A stretch of DNA of 64,000 nt from Acidovorax sp. (GTDB lineage Bacteria > Pseudomonadota > Gammaproteobacteria > Burkholderiales > Burkholderiaceae_C): contig JAITLO010000043.1 in NCBI GenBank assembly GCA_031277855.1, positions 28,614 to 92,613 on the forward strand, read 5' to 3'. The notes below the pieces were generated by a model that was not told the DNA's origin, made no database searches, and saw only the letters and a program-made list of their open reading frames with translations. Below are positions 35,507 through 45,261 of this stretch, in pieces. Both the position numbers and the translations under genes were made by a program. Position 1 is the first letter of the stretch, and every line of letters starts with the position of its first letter.

Positions 35507-37906
35507 TTAGGCAGGCTCCAGCACACCGTGGCACAGCAAACGCTGGGCCTCTTCGGCCGGTACGGGCCGACTGAGGATATAGCCCTGGGCCACATCACAG
35601 CCTGCAGTCTTGAGATAGACCAGCTGATCGCGCAGCTCCACCCCCTCGGCCACGACCCGCATCTTCAGGTTGTGCGCCAGCGTGATGATGGAAGTCACCA
35701 GCACCCCGGCTTCCGGGCTGGAGCGGATGTCATCCACAAAAGAACGATCGAGCTTGATGGTGTCTATGGGCAGGCTGCGAATCTGACTCAGGCTGGAAAA
35801 GCCGGTACCGAAATCGTCCAGACCGATGCGCATGCCCATGCCTTCGAGCTGGCTGAGCACGCGCACCGCCAGATCCAGGGGTTCAACCAGGCAGCTCTCA
35901 GTGATCTCCACCTCCAGGTCGCAGGCACGAATGCCGTATTCCATCAAATAGGTGGCCATGCGCGTGGGAAAAGCCGCATCGCGCAGTTGCAGCGGTGAGA
36001 CATTGAAGGCGATGGGCACCGTATCCAGACCCTGCCTGCGCCAGGCTGCGGCCTGGCGGCAGCAGGCGCGGATGACCCAATTCCCCAGCTCGACAATCAG
36101 GCCGTTTTTCTCCGCCAGGCCGATAAAGTCCCCCGGATAGACCAGTCCGAACTGCGGGTGCTGCCAGCGCACCAGGGCCTCAAAACCTTCGATGCGGCAA
36201 TCATCCAGCCGCACCTTGGGCTGGAAATGCAGCACCAGCTGGTTGCCTGCAATGGCCTGGGCCAGCTCGCACTCCAGCTGCCAGCTGCGTCCGTCCGAGG
36301 GGTTGAGCCCCGTGTCGTAATAGGTATAGCGCCCGCGTCCCGCTTTTTTGGAGGCATACATGGCGGCATCGGCATGGCGGCACAGGGTGTCCACGTCATG
36401 TCCGTCGCGCGGAAAGAAGGCAATCCCCATGCTGGGGCTGACCTGCAGGCGGTGGCAGACCATGCCCTCGGTGATGTCATAGGGCTGGCTCAGGCAGTCC
36501 AGCAGCTTGGCGGCCAGGGGCTCCATATCGCCCATGTGCTCCATGGCCGTGACCAAGAGCGCAAATTCATCGCCCCCCATGCGACCCACGATGTCGCTGC
36601 CGCGCACCTGGGCACGCAGGCGCTGGGCCACGGCCTGCAGCAACTGATCACCCACATGGTGGCCCAGGGTGTCGTTGATGTGCTTGAAACGGTCCAGATC
36701 CAGGTACAGCAGCGCATAGTGCTTGCGGCTGCGCCGGGCCAGGGCCAGGTGGCTGGCCACCAGTTCGCTGAACATGCGCCGGTTGTGCAGACCTGTCAGA
36801 TGGTCGCAAGCAGCCAGCTCCAGCGCCCGGGTTTTTTCCTGTTCCAGCTGCGCAATCAAAGTCTGGTTTTGACCGTGCGCGGCCTCCAGCGCCTGGAACA
36901 GACTGTGCTGGCGCCCCAGCGCCCGGGTCAAGGCCAGCGCTGCCAGCACGGTGATGGCGGTCAGCACGGTCAGCAAGATCCAGATCCGCTGGCTGTTGCT
37001 CCGGTGCTCGGCACGCAGCTGCCGCAACTCCTGGCTGATCACCACGGTAATCGGCATGCCTACGCTGCGCCGCCATGTGGCCAGACGCGGCTGCTGGTCT
37101 GCCAGGCGTATCTGCTGGTGGCCTTTGTCGGCATGGTACTGGGCCAGCTCCGGCAAGCGCCTGGTAGAAGGCGGCAGGCTCAGACTGTCCCCCTGCATTT
37201 CCACCAGCACCGTGCCGTCGCTGCCCAGCAGATGGATGCTGCTGCCCTGGCGCAGGTCCAGATCCCGGTACAGCTCCAGAAAATAAGCCATGTCCATGGT
37301 CAGCAACAGATAGCCCTCAGACCGTGGCAGGCCCGCAGCAGCCTGGACATAGGCGGGTATGGGCAGCAGCAACGGCACCTGCCAGGCCTGATTGGCGTCT
37401 TCGGCCGGCAGCATCACCAATGCCTGGCGTGACGCCAAGGGCATCTGGGCCAACCGTGGCCGCAAGGCCTGCAGCAGGCTTTGCTGCGCGGCCATATCCG
37501 ACGGCGCGGCGGAGCTGGTGATCAACTCCAGCCCCTCGTCCAGCACGGCATAGCGCACAAAGGTGCGGTCGGCAGCCTGCATGGTCAGCAGCCTATGGCG
37601 GGTGCGGAGCACTGCCTGTGTTTCATCCCCCAGTGCTTCGGCTGCAGCCAAGGCCATCAAATGGCCTTTTTCGACAGCTTGCATCAGGCTCTCATGGACC
37701 ATGGCGGCCAGGCCGGTTTGCTGGGTACGGGCGTTGTCCATGAGCTGGCGCTCCTGGGCTTGCAGCCGCAATGCAGTCCACCACCAGGCCAGCACCAATG
37801 TGGTGAGCACCAAAATAGGCGGTGCCCAACGCAACAGCGACCAGCCCGATACGGCAGCCAGCGCGCGCAGCGCCCGCAGGCGCCATACCCCTGGAGCGGG
37901 GTCCAT
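35507..37906 (-). CDS. membrane GGDEF-EAL cyclic-di-GMP protein
   Basis: This 799-aa protein has a membrane helix at about residues 25-45, a periplasmic sensor domain (about 50-300) containing LLTMDMAYFLELYRDLDLRQ, and a second helix (about 315-335, ILLTVLTAITVLAALALT). A GGDEF domain (intact GGDEF at 444-448) and an EAL domain (EAL at 576-578) follow. It lacks the PAS domains of its neighbour at 31140. The open frame continues upstream to 38614 but that part is antisense to the SpmA/B gene; the ATG at 37906 is the first sensible start, although its ribosome-binding site is weak. Confidence 0.88.
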   Translation of the reverse strand: MDPAPGVWRLRALRALAAVSGWSLLRWAPPILVLTTLVLAWWWTALRLQAQERQLMDNARTQQTGLAAMVHESLMQAVEKGHLMALAAAEALGDETQAVLRTRHRLLTMQAADRTFVRYAVLDEGLELITSSAAPSDMAAQQSLLQALRPRLAQMPLASRQALVMLPAEDANQAWQVPLLLPIPAYVQAAAGLPRSEGYLLLTMDMAYFLELYRDLDLRQGSSIHLLGSDGTVLVEMQGDSLSLPPSTRRLPELAQYHADKGHQQIRLADQQPRLATWRRSVGMPITVVISQELRQLRAEHRSNSQRIWILLTVLTAITVLAALALTRALGRQHSLFQALEAAHGQNQTLIAQLEQEKTRALELAACDHLTGLHNRRMFSELVASHLALARRSRKHYALLYLDLDRFKHINDTLGHHVGDQLLQAVAQRLRAQVRGSDIVGRMGGDEFALLVTAMEHMGDMEPLAAKLLDCLSQPYDITEGMVCHRLQVSPSMGIAFFPRDGHDVDTLCRHADAAMYASKKAGRGRYTYYDTGLNPSDGRSWQLECELAQAIAGNQLVLHFQPKVRLDDCRIEGFEALVRWQHPQFGLVYPGDFIGLAEKNGLIVELGNWVIRACCRQAAAWRRQGLDTVPIAFNVSPLQLRDAAFPTRMATYLMEYGIRACDLEVEITESCLVEPLDLAVRVLSQLEGMGMRIGLDDFGTGFSSLSQIRSLPIDTIKLDRSFVDDIRSSPEAGVLVTSIITLAHNLKMRVVAEGVELRDQLVYLKTAGCDVAQGYILSRPVPAEEAQRLLCHGVLEPA

Positions 37907-38063
37907 GGGGAAAGAGGAAGAAACAGAGGTCAAGATGGGCTGGGACGACAAAGCGCAAGCTGCGCGGCGGCTATTGTGCGTATGGCCTGTTACAACTAGG
38001 TGACGAAAGGTCGGGACACTGAGGCGCGCGACAATGCGGCCCTGCTGTTGAGAAAGGTGCTCC

Positions 38064-39299
38064 ATGCTCAATGCCCTGTGGTTGGGCTTTTTCGTCATCG
38101 CGGCCTTGGCCGCCGCTGCGCAGTGGCTGCTGGCGGGCCAGGCCGAGGTGTTTGCCCACATGGTGCAAGCCTTGTTTGCCATGGCCAAGCTGTCCGTGGA
38201 GGTCATGGTCTTGCTGTTTGGCACGCTGACACTGTGGCTGGGCTTTTTGCGCATTGCCGAGCAAGCCGGTGTGGTGCAGTGGCTGGCCAAGGTCTTGGGG
38301 CCGCTGTTTGCCCGGCTGATGCCCGAGGTGCCGCGCGGCCACCCTGCCCTGGGGCTGATCACCCTGAACTTTGCTGCCAATGGCCTGGGGCTGGACAACG
38401 CAGCCACTCCCATGGGGCTCAAGGCCATGAAGGAGCTGCAGGCACTCAACCCCCGCCCCGACACCGCCAGCAATGCCCAGATTCTGTTTCTGGTGCTCAA
38501 CGCCTCATCGCTGACCTTGTTGCCGGTGACCATTTTTATGTACCGCATGCAGCAAGGCGCGCCCGATCCCACGCTGGTGTTCTTGCCCATTTTGCTGGCC
38601 ACTTCCTGCTCCACCTTGGTGGGCCTGCTGGCCGTGGCACTGGTGCAGCGCCTGCCCCTGTTCAGCCCCGTGGTGCTGGCCTATCTGCTGCCCCTGGCCC
38701 TGGGCCTGGCCGGGCTCATGGCCTTGCTGTCCACACTCAGCGCAGCAGCGCTGGCCAGCCTCTCTGCCCTGCTGGGCAATCTGACGCTGTTCGCCCTGAT
38801 CTTGCTTTTTGTCTGCCTGGGCGCCTGGAAAAAAGTGGCCGTGTATGACAGCTTTATCGCCGGTGCCAAGGAAGGTTTTGATGTGGCCAAGGGCCTGCTG
38901 CCCTATCTGGTGGCCATGCTGTGCGCCGTGGGTGTGTTTCGCGCCTCGGGGGCACTGGGCTATGCGCTGGATGGCATACGCTGGTGCGTAGACCTGCTGG
39001 GCCTGGATACCCGCTTTGTGGACGCCCTGCCCACGGCCCTGGTGAAACCGTTTTCCGGCAGCGCGGCCCGCGCCATGCTGATAGAGACCATGCAAAGCCA
39101 GGGCGTGGACAGCTTTGCGGCCCTGACCGCAGCCACCATACAGGGCAGCACCGAGACCACCTTTTATGTGCTGGCCGTGTACTTTGGCGCCGTGGGCATA
39201 CAGCGCGCCCGCCATGCCGTGCCCTGCGCCCTGGTGGCCGAGCTGGCCGGCGTGGTGGCGGCCATTGTGGTCTGTTATCAGTTCTTCGGCACCCCCTGA
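38064..39299 (+). CDS. fused SpmA/SpmB-type nucleoside-recognition membrane protein
   Basis: This 411-aa polytopic membrane protein joins the two halves called SpmA and SpmB (spore maturation proteins) in Bacillus. The N-terminal half has GLITLNFAANGLGLDNAATP and the C-terminal half has LVKPFSGSAARAMLIE and TIQGSTETTFYVLAVYFG, both hallmarks of the nucleoside-recognition (Gate) fold. Proteobacteria do not sporulate and the role there is unknown; transport of a small solute is likely. The last three codons and stop (GGCACCCCCTGA) are part of a dispersed repeat, see 39288. It is divergent from the 799-aa GGDEF-EAL gene. Confidence 0.88.
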   Translation: MLNALWLGFFVIAALAAAAQWLLAGQAEVFAHMVQALFAMAKLSVEVMVLLFGTLTLWLGFLRIAEQAGVVQWLAKVLGPLFARLMPEVPRGHPALGLITLNFAANGLGLDNAATPMGLKAMKELQALNPRPDTASNAQILFLVLNASSLTLLPVTIFMYRMQQGAPDPTLVFLPILLATSCSTLVGLLAVALVQRLPLFSPVVLAYLLPLALGLAGLMALLSTLSAAALASLSALLGNLTLFALILLFVCLGAWKKVAVYDSFIAGAKEGFDVAKGLLPYLVAMLCAVGVFRASGALGYALDGIRWCVDLLGLDTRFVDALPTALVKPFSGSAARAMLIETMQSQGVDSFAALTAATIQGSTETTFYVLAVYFGAVGIQRARHAVPCALVAELAGVVAAIVVCYQFFGTP

Positions 39300-39390
39300 G
39301 TCGCCTGCGGCGCCTTCACCCCTCTCTGGCGCTACGCGCCGGAGGGGGACGGCACCAGCGCGGCGGGGCGGCCCTTGCGCGGTGCCCCTG
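39288..39390 (+). repeat. dispersed 3'-end repeat, copy 2 (end of SpmA/B gene)
   Basis: It starts with GGCACCCCCTGAGTCGCC and ends GGGCGGCCCTTGCGCGGTGCC, the same element as at 26082 in the opposite strand. The first 12 bases form the last three codons and stop of the SpmA/B gene. An internal inverted repeat (GGCGCTACGCGCC) replaces the longer one of other copies. Confidence 0.8.
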
Positions 39391-39454
39391 AGTTGTGGCG
39401 CGCCAGTATTACGGGCAGCAGCACCTGAGCGCAGGCATTACAAGCAATAGGCGC

Positions 39455-40909
39455 TCACATTTCAGGGACTATGCTCTCGGCGTAGTCGTAGAGCATGCCC
39501 AGGATTTCCTCGCCCTGCTCATCTGCGGTTTCGGACAGTGCATCGATTTCGGCAAACATTTGCTCGGCGGTGCGGGCTCCGCTCTGCCCTTCGATCAGGA
39601 AGGCGGCGCGGAGTTGCTGCCAGCGCTCTTGCTCCTGCGGGTTCAGGGTCTGCGGCCAGTTGCGCGCGCGCCAGCGGAATACCAGCTCGGGCAGGCGGGC
39701 ATCGTCAAAACCCATGCGGCTGAGGGCCAGCTCCTCGGGGCTCAGTGCACGCAGCTGGTTCAGGTGGCGCCTGTCATTGGGGCCCACAAAGCCGTTGTAC
39801 AAATCCTGGTCTACATCCTGCGGCCCTTGGCTGTCCAGGCGCTGGTAGACCTGTTTCCACAGCGCGCTCATATCGGGCAGCGCACGCGCCTGCACGGCGT
39901 GCTGTATGCACAGCTCCGTATCAAGACCCCATTGCGCGGCCATTTCGGGTGACAAGGTCTTGAGATTGCGCACCACCATGGGCGACTTGTTGATGTGAAT
40001 GCTCTTGATGGGCAGACGCTGCACGCCCTCGGGCAGGTCGGCCTGGCGGGTGAACATGCGCAGGCGCAGTTGTTCGGCGTCAATATTGGCCAACTCGGAG
40101 GGGTCGGCATTCAAATCCCAGCAGATCACCTCGTTCTTGTTCGTGGGGTGCTGTGCCAGCGGCCACATCATGGCGATACAGCCACGTGCCGGAGGAATCA
40201 TGCCGCTGACATGCAAAAACGGGCGGGCATCGGTTTGCACGGCGGGCAAACCCATTTCATGCAGCACCCGGTCTTTTTTGCGCAGGGCAAAGGCGAACTC
40301 AAACAGCTTGGGCTGTTTTTGCTTGATGAGTCTGGCCAGCGCAATCGTGGCGCGCACATCGCTCAGCGCATCGTGAGCCTGCGCATGCGCCAGGCCGTTG
40401 GCCCGGGCCAGGTCTTCCAGCTTGAAGCTGGGACTGCCGTCTTCCTTCTTGGGCCACTGTATGCCCTCCGGACGCAGGGCGTAGACCATGCGCACCACAT
40501 CCAGCAAGTCCCATCGGCTGCAGTCGTTTTGCCATTCGCGGGCATAGGGATCGATCAAGTTGCGCCAGAACAAAAAGCGCGTCACCTCATCGTCAAAACG
40601 TATGGTGTTATAGCCCACGCCCACGGTGCCGGGCTGGCTGAATGCGGCCTCGATGCGCTTGGCAAACTCCACCTCGGGCACACCCTCTTCCATGCATTGC
40701 TGGGGCGTGATGCCGGTGATCAAACAGGCCTCTGGGCTGGGCAGGTAGTCAGGTGCCGGCTGGCAATACAGCATCAAGGGCTCACCGACCTCGTTGAGCT
40801 CCATATCGGTGCGAATCGCAGCAAACTGCGCCGGTCTGTCATAACGGGGATTGACACCGAAGGTCTCGTAGTCGTGCCAAAGAAAGGTAAAAGGTGCGGA
40901 ATCGGCCAT
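39455..40909 (-). CDS. sbcB: exodeoxyribonuclease I
   Basis: This 484-aa processive 3'-5' single-strand exonuclease is used in mismatch repair and recombination. The DEDDh active site is visible: D and E in HDYETFGVNP (residues 11-20), VGYNTIRFDDEVTRF, and AHDALSDVRATIALA with the catalytic His and Asp. The C-terminal two thirds match the SH3-like and helical domains. I start at the ATG at 40909 (MADSAPFTF); the longer open frame to 41212 runs through repeats. It is convergent with the SpmA/B gene. Confidence 0.93.
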   Translation of the reverse strand: MADSAPFTFLWHDYETFGVNPRYDRPAQFAAIRTDMELNEVGEPLMLYCQPAPDYLPSPEACLITGITPQQCMEEGVPEVEFAKRIEAAFSQPGTVGVGYNTIRFDDEVTRFLFWRNLIDPYAREWQNDCSRWDLLDVVRMVYALRPEGIQWPKKEDGSPSFKLEDLARANGLAHAQAHDALSDVRATIALARLIKQKQPKLFEFAFALRKKDRVLHEMGLPAVQTDARPFLHVSGMIPPARGCIAMMWPLAQHPTNKNEVICWDLNADPSELANIDAEQLRLRMFTRQADLPEGVQRLPIKSIHINKSPMVVRNLKTLSPEMAAQWGLDTELCIQHAVQARALPDMSALWKQVYQRLDSQGPQDVDQDLYNGFVGPNDRRHLNQLRALSPEELALSRMGFDDARLPELVFRWRARNWPQTLNPQEQERWQQLRAAFLIEGQSGARTAEQMFAEIDALSETADEQGEEILGMLYDYAESIVPEM

Positions 40910-40986
40910 GGCGGGAGTATGCCCGCAACTGTGGAGCCCCCAGCCGACCCGCAGTGATGCGGTAGCTGCGCTGCGCTTGCGGAAAG

Positions 40987-41030
40987 CACCCTCACCCCTG
41001 CCCTCTCCCGCACGCGGGCGAGGGAGAAAA
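40987..41030. repeat. GC-rich intergenic repeat, second copy of the CCCTCACCCC type
   Basis: CCCTCACCCCTGCCCTCTCC then CGGGCGAGGGAGAAAA matches the element at 25924-25965. As there, it lies on the far side of a 3'-end repeat from the gene stop, in the same relative orientation. Confidence 0.6.
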
Positions 41031-41090
41031 GCAAAGAGGGCAAGGTCAGGAGCGCAGCACTTGAAACTGGCGCTGCCCAAGCCAAGGCTG

Positions 41091-41193
41091 CCGCGCAAGG
41101 GCCGCCCCACCGCGCTGGCAGCGTCCCCCTGCCCGCGAGCGACAGCGATGCGAGAGCGGGGGGAAGGCGCCGAAGGCGACTCAGGGGGGTGTT
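41091..41193 (-). repeat. dispersed 3'-end repeat, copy 3 (after cls)
   Basis: It begins CCGCGCAAGGGCCGCCCCAC and ends CTCAGGGGGGTGTT immediately before the reverse complement of the cls stop (TAG). The central part is longer and less symmetric than in other copies. Orientation relative to the gene is the same as for the zipA and sucB copies. Confidence 0.8.
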
Positions 41194-42648
41194 CTACAAC
41201 AACGGAGAACACAAGCGCGCCGCCGAATCAAACAAGCGCTGCCAGAAGGACTGCGGCCGGGCATAGCCCACGCGGCGTGCCGATTGCAGGTCTTCTTCGA
41301 ATTGGGTCGCCAGCTTGGTGTTCAGGCGTTCGCCATAGGCCACCACGCAGACCTCGTAGTTCAGGCGAAAGCTGCGGTTGTCGAAATTGGCCGTGCCGAT
41401 GATGCCCAGGTGGTCGTCCACCACCATGGTCTTGGAGTGCAGCATACTGGCCTGGTACTCAAAGACTTTGACGCCACAGTTGATCAGCTCATCAAAATAG
41501 GAGCGCGCAGCGGCCGTCACCAGGCGCGAATCGGACTTTTCTGGAACCAGCAGGCAGACATCCACCCCGCGCAGCGCGGCATTCGTCAGTGCCAGCATGC
41601 TGGGCTCGGTCGGCACAAAGTACGGCGTGGTGAGCCACACCCGCCTGGTGGCCACATGGATGGCCGACACATGCACCCGGTGTATGGCCTCCATATTGTT
41701 GTCCGGACCGGAGGTCATGACCTGCACCACCTGCTGGCCTTCGGGCAACTCGGGCAGCAAGGCGTCGTAATCCGTGGGTTCGGTCTTGCTGTCGTATTCC
41801 AGGGCATAGGCCCAGTCTTCCAGAAACACCGTCTGCAGCCAGTTGACCACCGGGCCCTCCAGGCGCACATGCACATCGTGGTAGGCATCGGGCTGGATAC
41901 GCCGGTCTTCCTCGTCGGTGATGTTGACCCCGCCGGTATAGCCTATGCGGCCATCGATGACCACGATTTTGCGGTGGGTGCGAAAGTTGGTCACCGGCCG
42001 CAGCCGCCGCCCCAGCTTGGTGGGGTGAAAGAGCACAAACTCTGCGCCAGCTGCCTCCAGCGGCGCGTAATGCCGGCGCCCCAGGCGTTTGGAGCCCAGC
42101 GCATCCACCAGCAGCCGCACCTGGACACCGGCGCGTGCCTTTTCTGCCAGCAGGTGCAGCAAGGCCATGCCAGTCTGGTCAGGCTCGAAGATGTAGTACT
42201 CCAGGTGCACATGGTGCTGGGCCTCGCGCACTGCGGCCATGATGTCGTCAAAGGTGGCCGCACCGCCGACCAGCAGCTCCATATGCTCGGCCGTGCTGAC
42301 CGGAAAATGGGTGCTGGCGGTGACCAGTTTGACCACCTGTTTGAGGCTGTCCGGCGCCTGTGGCACTTTCTCGCGCAGACGGGCCACGCTGCTGCGCATG
42401 CGCGATTTGCGCCGGCTGCGCAAACGCCGCAGCCGCTGGCGCTTCAGCCGCCTGGGCCCCAGGAAGTAGTACACGCCAATGCCCACCACCGGAATCACTG
42501 CCATGGACAGCAACCAGCTGAGCGTGGCCACCGGTGCGCGCCGCTGCAGCAAAATCCAGATACCCACCACCACCACATAGGCCGACCAGATGAGGGACAG
42601 GGCCAACATCAGGTTGCGGTGTGTCAGGTGTGAGGCAATCCAGTCCAC
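41194..42648 (-). CDS. cls: cardiolipin synthase
   Basis: This 484-aa phospholipase-D family enzyme joins two phosphatidylglycerols to make cardiolipin. Two N-terminal membrane helices (about residues 10-30 and 40-62) are followed by two HKD motifs: HRKIVVIDGRIGYTGG and HSKTMVVDDHLGIIGT. I choose a GTG start at 42648 because an AGGAG lies 5-6 bases upstream and the length then matches ClsA; an in-frame start at 42693 has no such site. A dispersed repeat touches its stop codon. Confidence 0.93.
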   Translation of the reverse strand: MDWIASHLTHRNLMLALSLIWSAYVVVVGIWILLQRRAPVATLSWLLSMAVIPVVGIGVYYFLGPRRLKRQRLRRLRSRRKSRMRSSVARLREKVPQAPDSLKQVVKLVTASTHFPVSTAEHMELLVGGAATFDDIMAAVREAQHHVHLEYYIFEPDQTGMALLHLLAEKARAGVQVRLLVDALGSKRLGRRHYAPLEAAGAEFVLFHPTKLGRRLRPVTNFRTHRKIVVIDGRIGYTGGVNITDEEDRRIQPDAYHDVHVRLEGPVVNWLQTVFLEDWAYALEYDSKTEPTDYDALLPELPEGQQVVQVMTSGPDNNMEAIHRVHVSAIHVATRRVWLTTPYFVPTEPSMLALTNAALRGVDVCLLVPEKSDSRLVTAAARSYFDELINCGVKVFEYQASMLHSKTMVVDDHLGIIGTANFDNRSFRLNYEVCVVAYGERLNTKLATQFEEDLQSARRVGYARPQSFWQRLFDSAARLCSPLL

Positions 42649-42736
42649 AAAATCTCCTGTGAAGCGCAAGCGGGGCTCGGCGGCGAGTCCCAAGTATGTC
42701 GCATGTGCAGGCCTTGCAGCCCTTCTTGGCAGACAT

Positions 42737-42766
42737 AAAAAAACCGGCAGCTTTGCTGCCGGTTTT
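42737..42766 (-). terminator. clpA: terminator of clpA (possibly two-way)
   Basis: CCGGCAGC, a 3-base loop and GCTGCCGG have seven A on the left and four T on the right. On the minus strand the tail is seven T, so it terminates clpS-clpA before cls. Confidence 0.88.
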
Positions 42767-42857
42767 GTAGCAGATTATGCAGTATCTGCCTACATAACAA
42801 TGCTTTTTGCTGCCTGCACTATCGCGCACTGGCGCAATCGTGTGCTCGGTCGCTTGC

Positions 42858-45197
42858 TCAGTCGGCCGCGGCGGCCTCTTCCGGCTCGGCCGGCTCGGAC
42901 TTGCTGCGGTCTTTCTTGGGCAATGCCTGGATGTCCAGCTTGACATCGCCCTTGCCCTCGTTGGCCTCGGCAATCCAGTCCACTTCCAGGCGGCCACCGT
43001 CGACCAGGCGGCCGAACAGCAACTCGTCCGCCAGCGAGCGGCGGATGGTGTCCTGGATCAGGCGCTGCATGGGGCGGGCGCCCATCAGCGGATCAAAGCC
43101 GGACTTGGCCAGGTGCTTGCGCAAGGTATCGGTGAAAGTCACTTCGACCTTCTTCTCGGCCAGTTGCTGCTCCAGCTGCAGCAGGAACTTGTCGACCACG
43201 CGCAATATGACCTGCTCGTCCAGCGCCTTGAAGCCCACGATGGCATCCAGACGGTTGCGGAACTCCGGCGTGAACAGGCGCTTGATGTCGCCCATTTCAT
43301 CGCCAGCCTGGCGCGGGTTGGTAAAGCCTATGGAGGCCTTGTTCATGGTTTCCGCGCCCGCATTCGTGGTCATGATGAGGATCACGTTGCGGAAATCGGC
43401 CTTGCGTCCGTTGTTGTCGGTCAAAGTGCCGTGGTCCATGACCTGCAGCAGCACGTTGACGATGTCCGGATGCGCTTTTTCGATTTCATCGAGCAGCAGC
43501 ACGGAGTGCGGCTTCTTGGTGATGGCTTCGGTCAGCAGACCACCCTGGTCATAGCCCACATAGCCGGGAGGCGCACCAATCAGGCGGCTGACCGCATGGC
43601 GCTCCATGTACTCCGACATGTCAAAACGGATCAGGTCCACACCCAGGATATAGGCCAGCTGCTTGGCGGCTTCGGTCTTGCCGACACCCGTGGGGCCGGA
43701 GAACAGGAAGGAGCCAATCGGCTTTTCCGGCTTGCCCAGGCCCGAGCGCGCCATCTTGACGGCCGAGGCCAGCACTTCCAGAGCCTTGTCCTGGCCAAAC
43801 ACCACGCTCTTGAGGTCACGCTCCAGCGTCTGCAGCTTGCTGCGGTCGTCGTTGGAGACATTGGCCGGCGGAATGCGGGCTATTTTGGCGACGATCTCTT
43901 CGATCTCCTGGCGGTTGATGGTCTTTTTGCGCTTGTTCGCCGCCAGAATGCGCTGGGCGGCGCCGGCCTCATCGATCACGTCGATGGCCTTGTCGGGCAG
44001 GTGGCGGTCGTTGATGTACTTGGCCGACAGCTCGGCCGCAGCCTGCAGTGCCGCCAGGGCGTACTTGACACCGTGGTGCTCTTCAAAGCGGCTCTTGAGG
44101 CCCTTCAGAATGTCCACGGTCTCGGCCACGGTAGGCTCGACCACGTCCACCTTCTGGAAGCGGCGCGACAGCGCCGCATCTTTTTCAAAGATGCCGCGGT
44201 ACTCGGTGAAGGTGGTGGCGCCAATGCACTTGAGCTGGCCACTGGACAGCGCCGGCTTGAGCAGATTGGACGCATCCAGCGTGCCGCCCGAGGCCGCACC
44301 GGCGCCGATCAGCGTGTGGATTTCGTCGATGAACAAGATCGCATTGGGCTTGTCCTTCAGCGACTTGAGCACGCCCTTCAGGCGCTGCTCGAAATCACCA
44401 CGGTACTTGGTGCCGGCCAGCAAGGCGCCCATGTCCAGCGAGTAGACATTGGCTTCCAGCAGCACTTCGGGCACCGTGCCCTCGGTGATGCGCCAGGCCA
44501 GGCCTTCGGCAATGGCCGTCTTGCCCACGCCGGCCTCACCCACCAGCAGCGGGTTGTTCTTGCGGCGACGGCACAGGATCTGGATGGTGCGCTCGACTTC
44601 ATAGTCGCGCCCGATCAAAGGATCGATCTTGCCGTCCTTGGCCGCCTGGTTCAAATTGAGGGTGTACTGCTCCAGCGGCGAGGCTTTCTCATTGCGCTCG
44701 CTGCCCATGTTTTCTTCGCCATCCATGGGGGCATCGGACTTGGCGGGCTCAGGCGGCTCGCTTTTCTTGATGCCATGGGCAATGAAATTCACCACATCCA
44801 GACGCGTGACGCCCTGCTGGTGCAGGTAGTACACGGCATGCGAGTCTTTCTCGCCAAAGATGGCCACCAGCACGTTGGCACCGGTCACCTCTTTCTTGCC
44901 ATTGCCCGTGGACTGCACATGCATGATGGCGCGCTGAATCACCCGCTGGAAACCCAGCGTGGGTTGTGTATCCACCTCGTCGCTGCCGGCGACCTGTGGG
45001 GTGTTGTCCTTGATGAAGTTGCTGAGCGAGGCACGCAGATCATCGATGCTGGCGGAGCAGGCGCGCAACACTTCGGCCGCGCTGGGGTTGTCCAGCAGGG
45101 CCAGCAGCAGGTGCTCGACCGTGATGAACTCGTGGCGCTGCTGCCGCGCCTCGACGAATGCCATGTGCAAGCTGACTTCCAGTTCCTGGGCAATCAT
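42858..45197 (-). CDS. clpA: ATP-dependent Clp protease ATP-binding subunit ClpA
   Basis: This 779-aa AAA+ unfoldase feeds substrates to ClpP. The N-domain starts [14 protein letters not shown] with a strong AAGGAG 7 bases upstream, which fixes the start at 45197. Two ATPase modules follow, with Walker A lysines K226 (GEAGVGKT) and K507 (GPTGVGKT), [14 protein letters not shown] and [12 protein letters not shown]. The C-terminal tail is acidic and Ala/Glu-rich. clpS lies 64 bases upstream on the same strand, the standard adaptor-unfoldase pair. Confidence 0.97.
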   Translation of the reverse strand: MIAQELEVSLHMAFVEARQQRHEFITVEHLLLALLDNPSAAEVLRACSASIDDLRASLSNFIKDNTPQVAGSDEVDTQPTLGFQRVIQRAIMHVQSTGNGKKEVTGANVLVAIFGEKDSHAVYYLHQQGVTRLDVVNFIAHGIKKSEPPEPAKSDAPMDGEENMGSERNEKASPLEQYTLNLNQAAKDGKIDPLIGRDYEVERTIQILCRRRKNNPLLVGEAGVGKTAIAEGLAWRITEGTVPEVLLEANVYSLDMGALLAGTKYRGDFEQRLKGVLKSLKDKPNAILFIDEIHTLIGAGAASGGTLDASNLLKPALSSGQLKCIGATTFTEYRGIFEKDAALSRRFQKVDVVEPTVAETVDILKGLKSRFEEHHGVKYALAALQAAAELSAKYINDRHLPDKAIDVIDEAGAAQRILAANKRKKTINRQEIEEIVAKIARIPPANVSNDDRSKLQTLERDLKSVVFGQDKALEVLASAVKMARSGLGKPEKPIGSFLFSGPTGVGKTEAAKQLAYILGVDLIRFDMSEYMERHAVSRLIGAPPGYVGYDQGGLLTEAITKKPHSVLLLDEIEKAHPDIVNVLLQVMDHGTLTDNNGRKADFRNVILIMTTNAGAETMNKASIGFTNPRQAGDEMGDIKRLFTPEFRNRLDAIVGFKALDEQVILRVVDKFLLQLEQQLAEKKVEVTFTDTLRKHLAKSGFDPLMGARPMQRLIQDTIRRSLADELLFGRLVDGGRLEVDWIAEANEGKGDVKLDIQALPKKDRSKSEPAEPEEAAAAD

Positions 45198-45261
45198 GTA
45201 GTGGCTCCTTTGCGCTTGCCAGTTTGAAGAGAATCTACTCTGAAATCGGGACGTTCTGCGT

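Noticed and set aside
35507..38614. N-terminal extension of the second GGDEF-EAL protein to 1035 aa
   Set aside because: The extra 236 codons lie antisense to the SpmA/B gene and resemble no domain; the ATG at 37906 precedes the first membrane helix.
39455..41212. Longer exonuclease I starting at 41212
   Set aside because: The added 101 codons run through two dispersed repeats; the family N-terminus begins at 40909.
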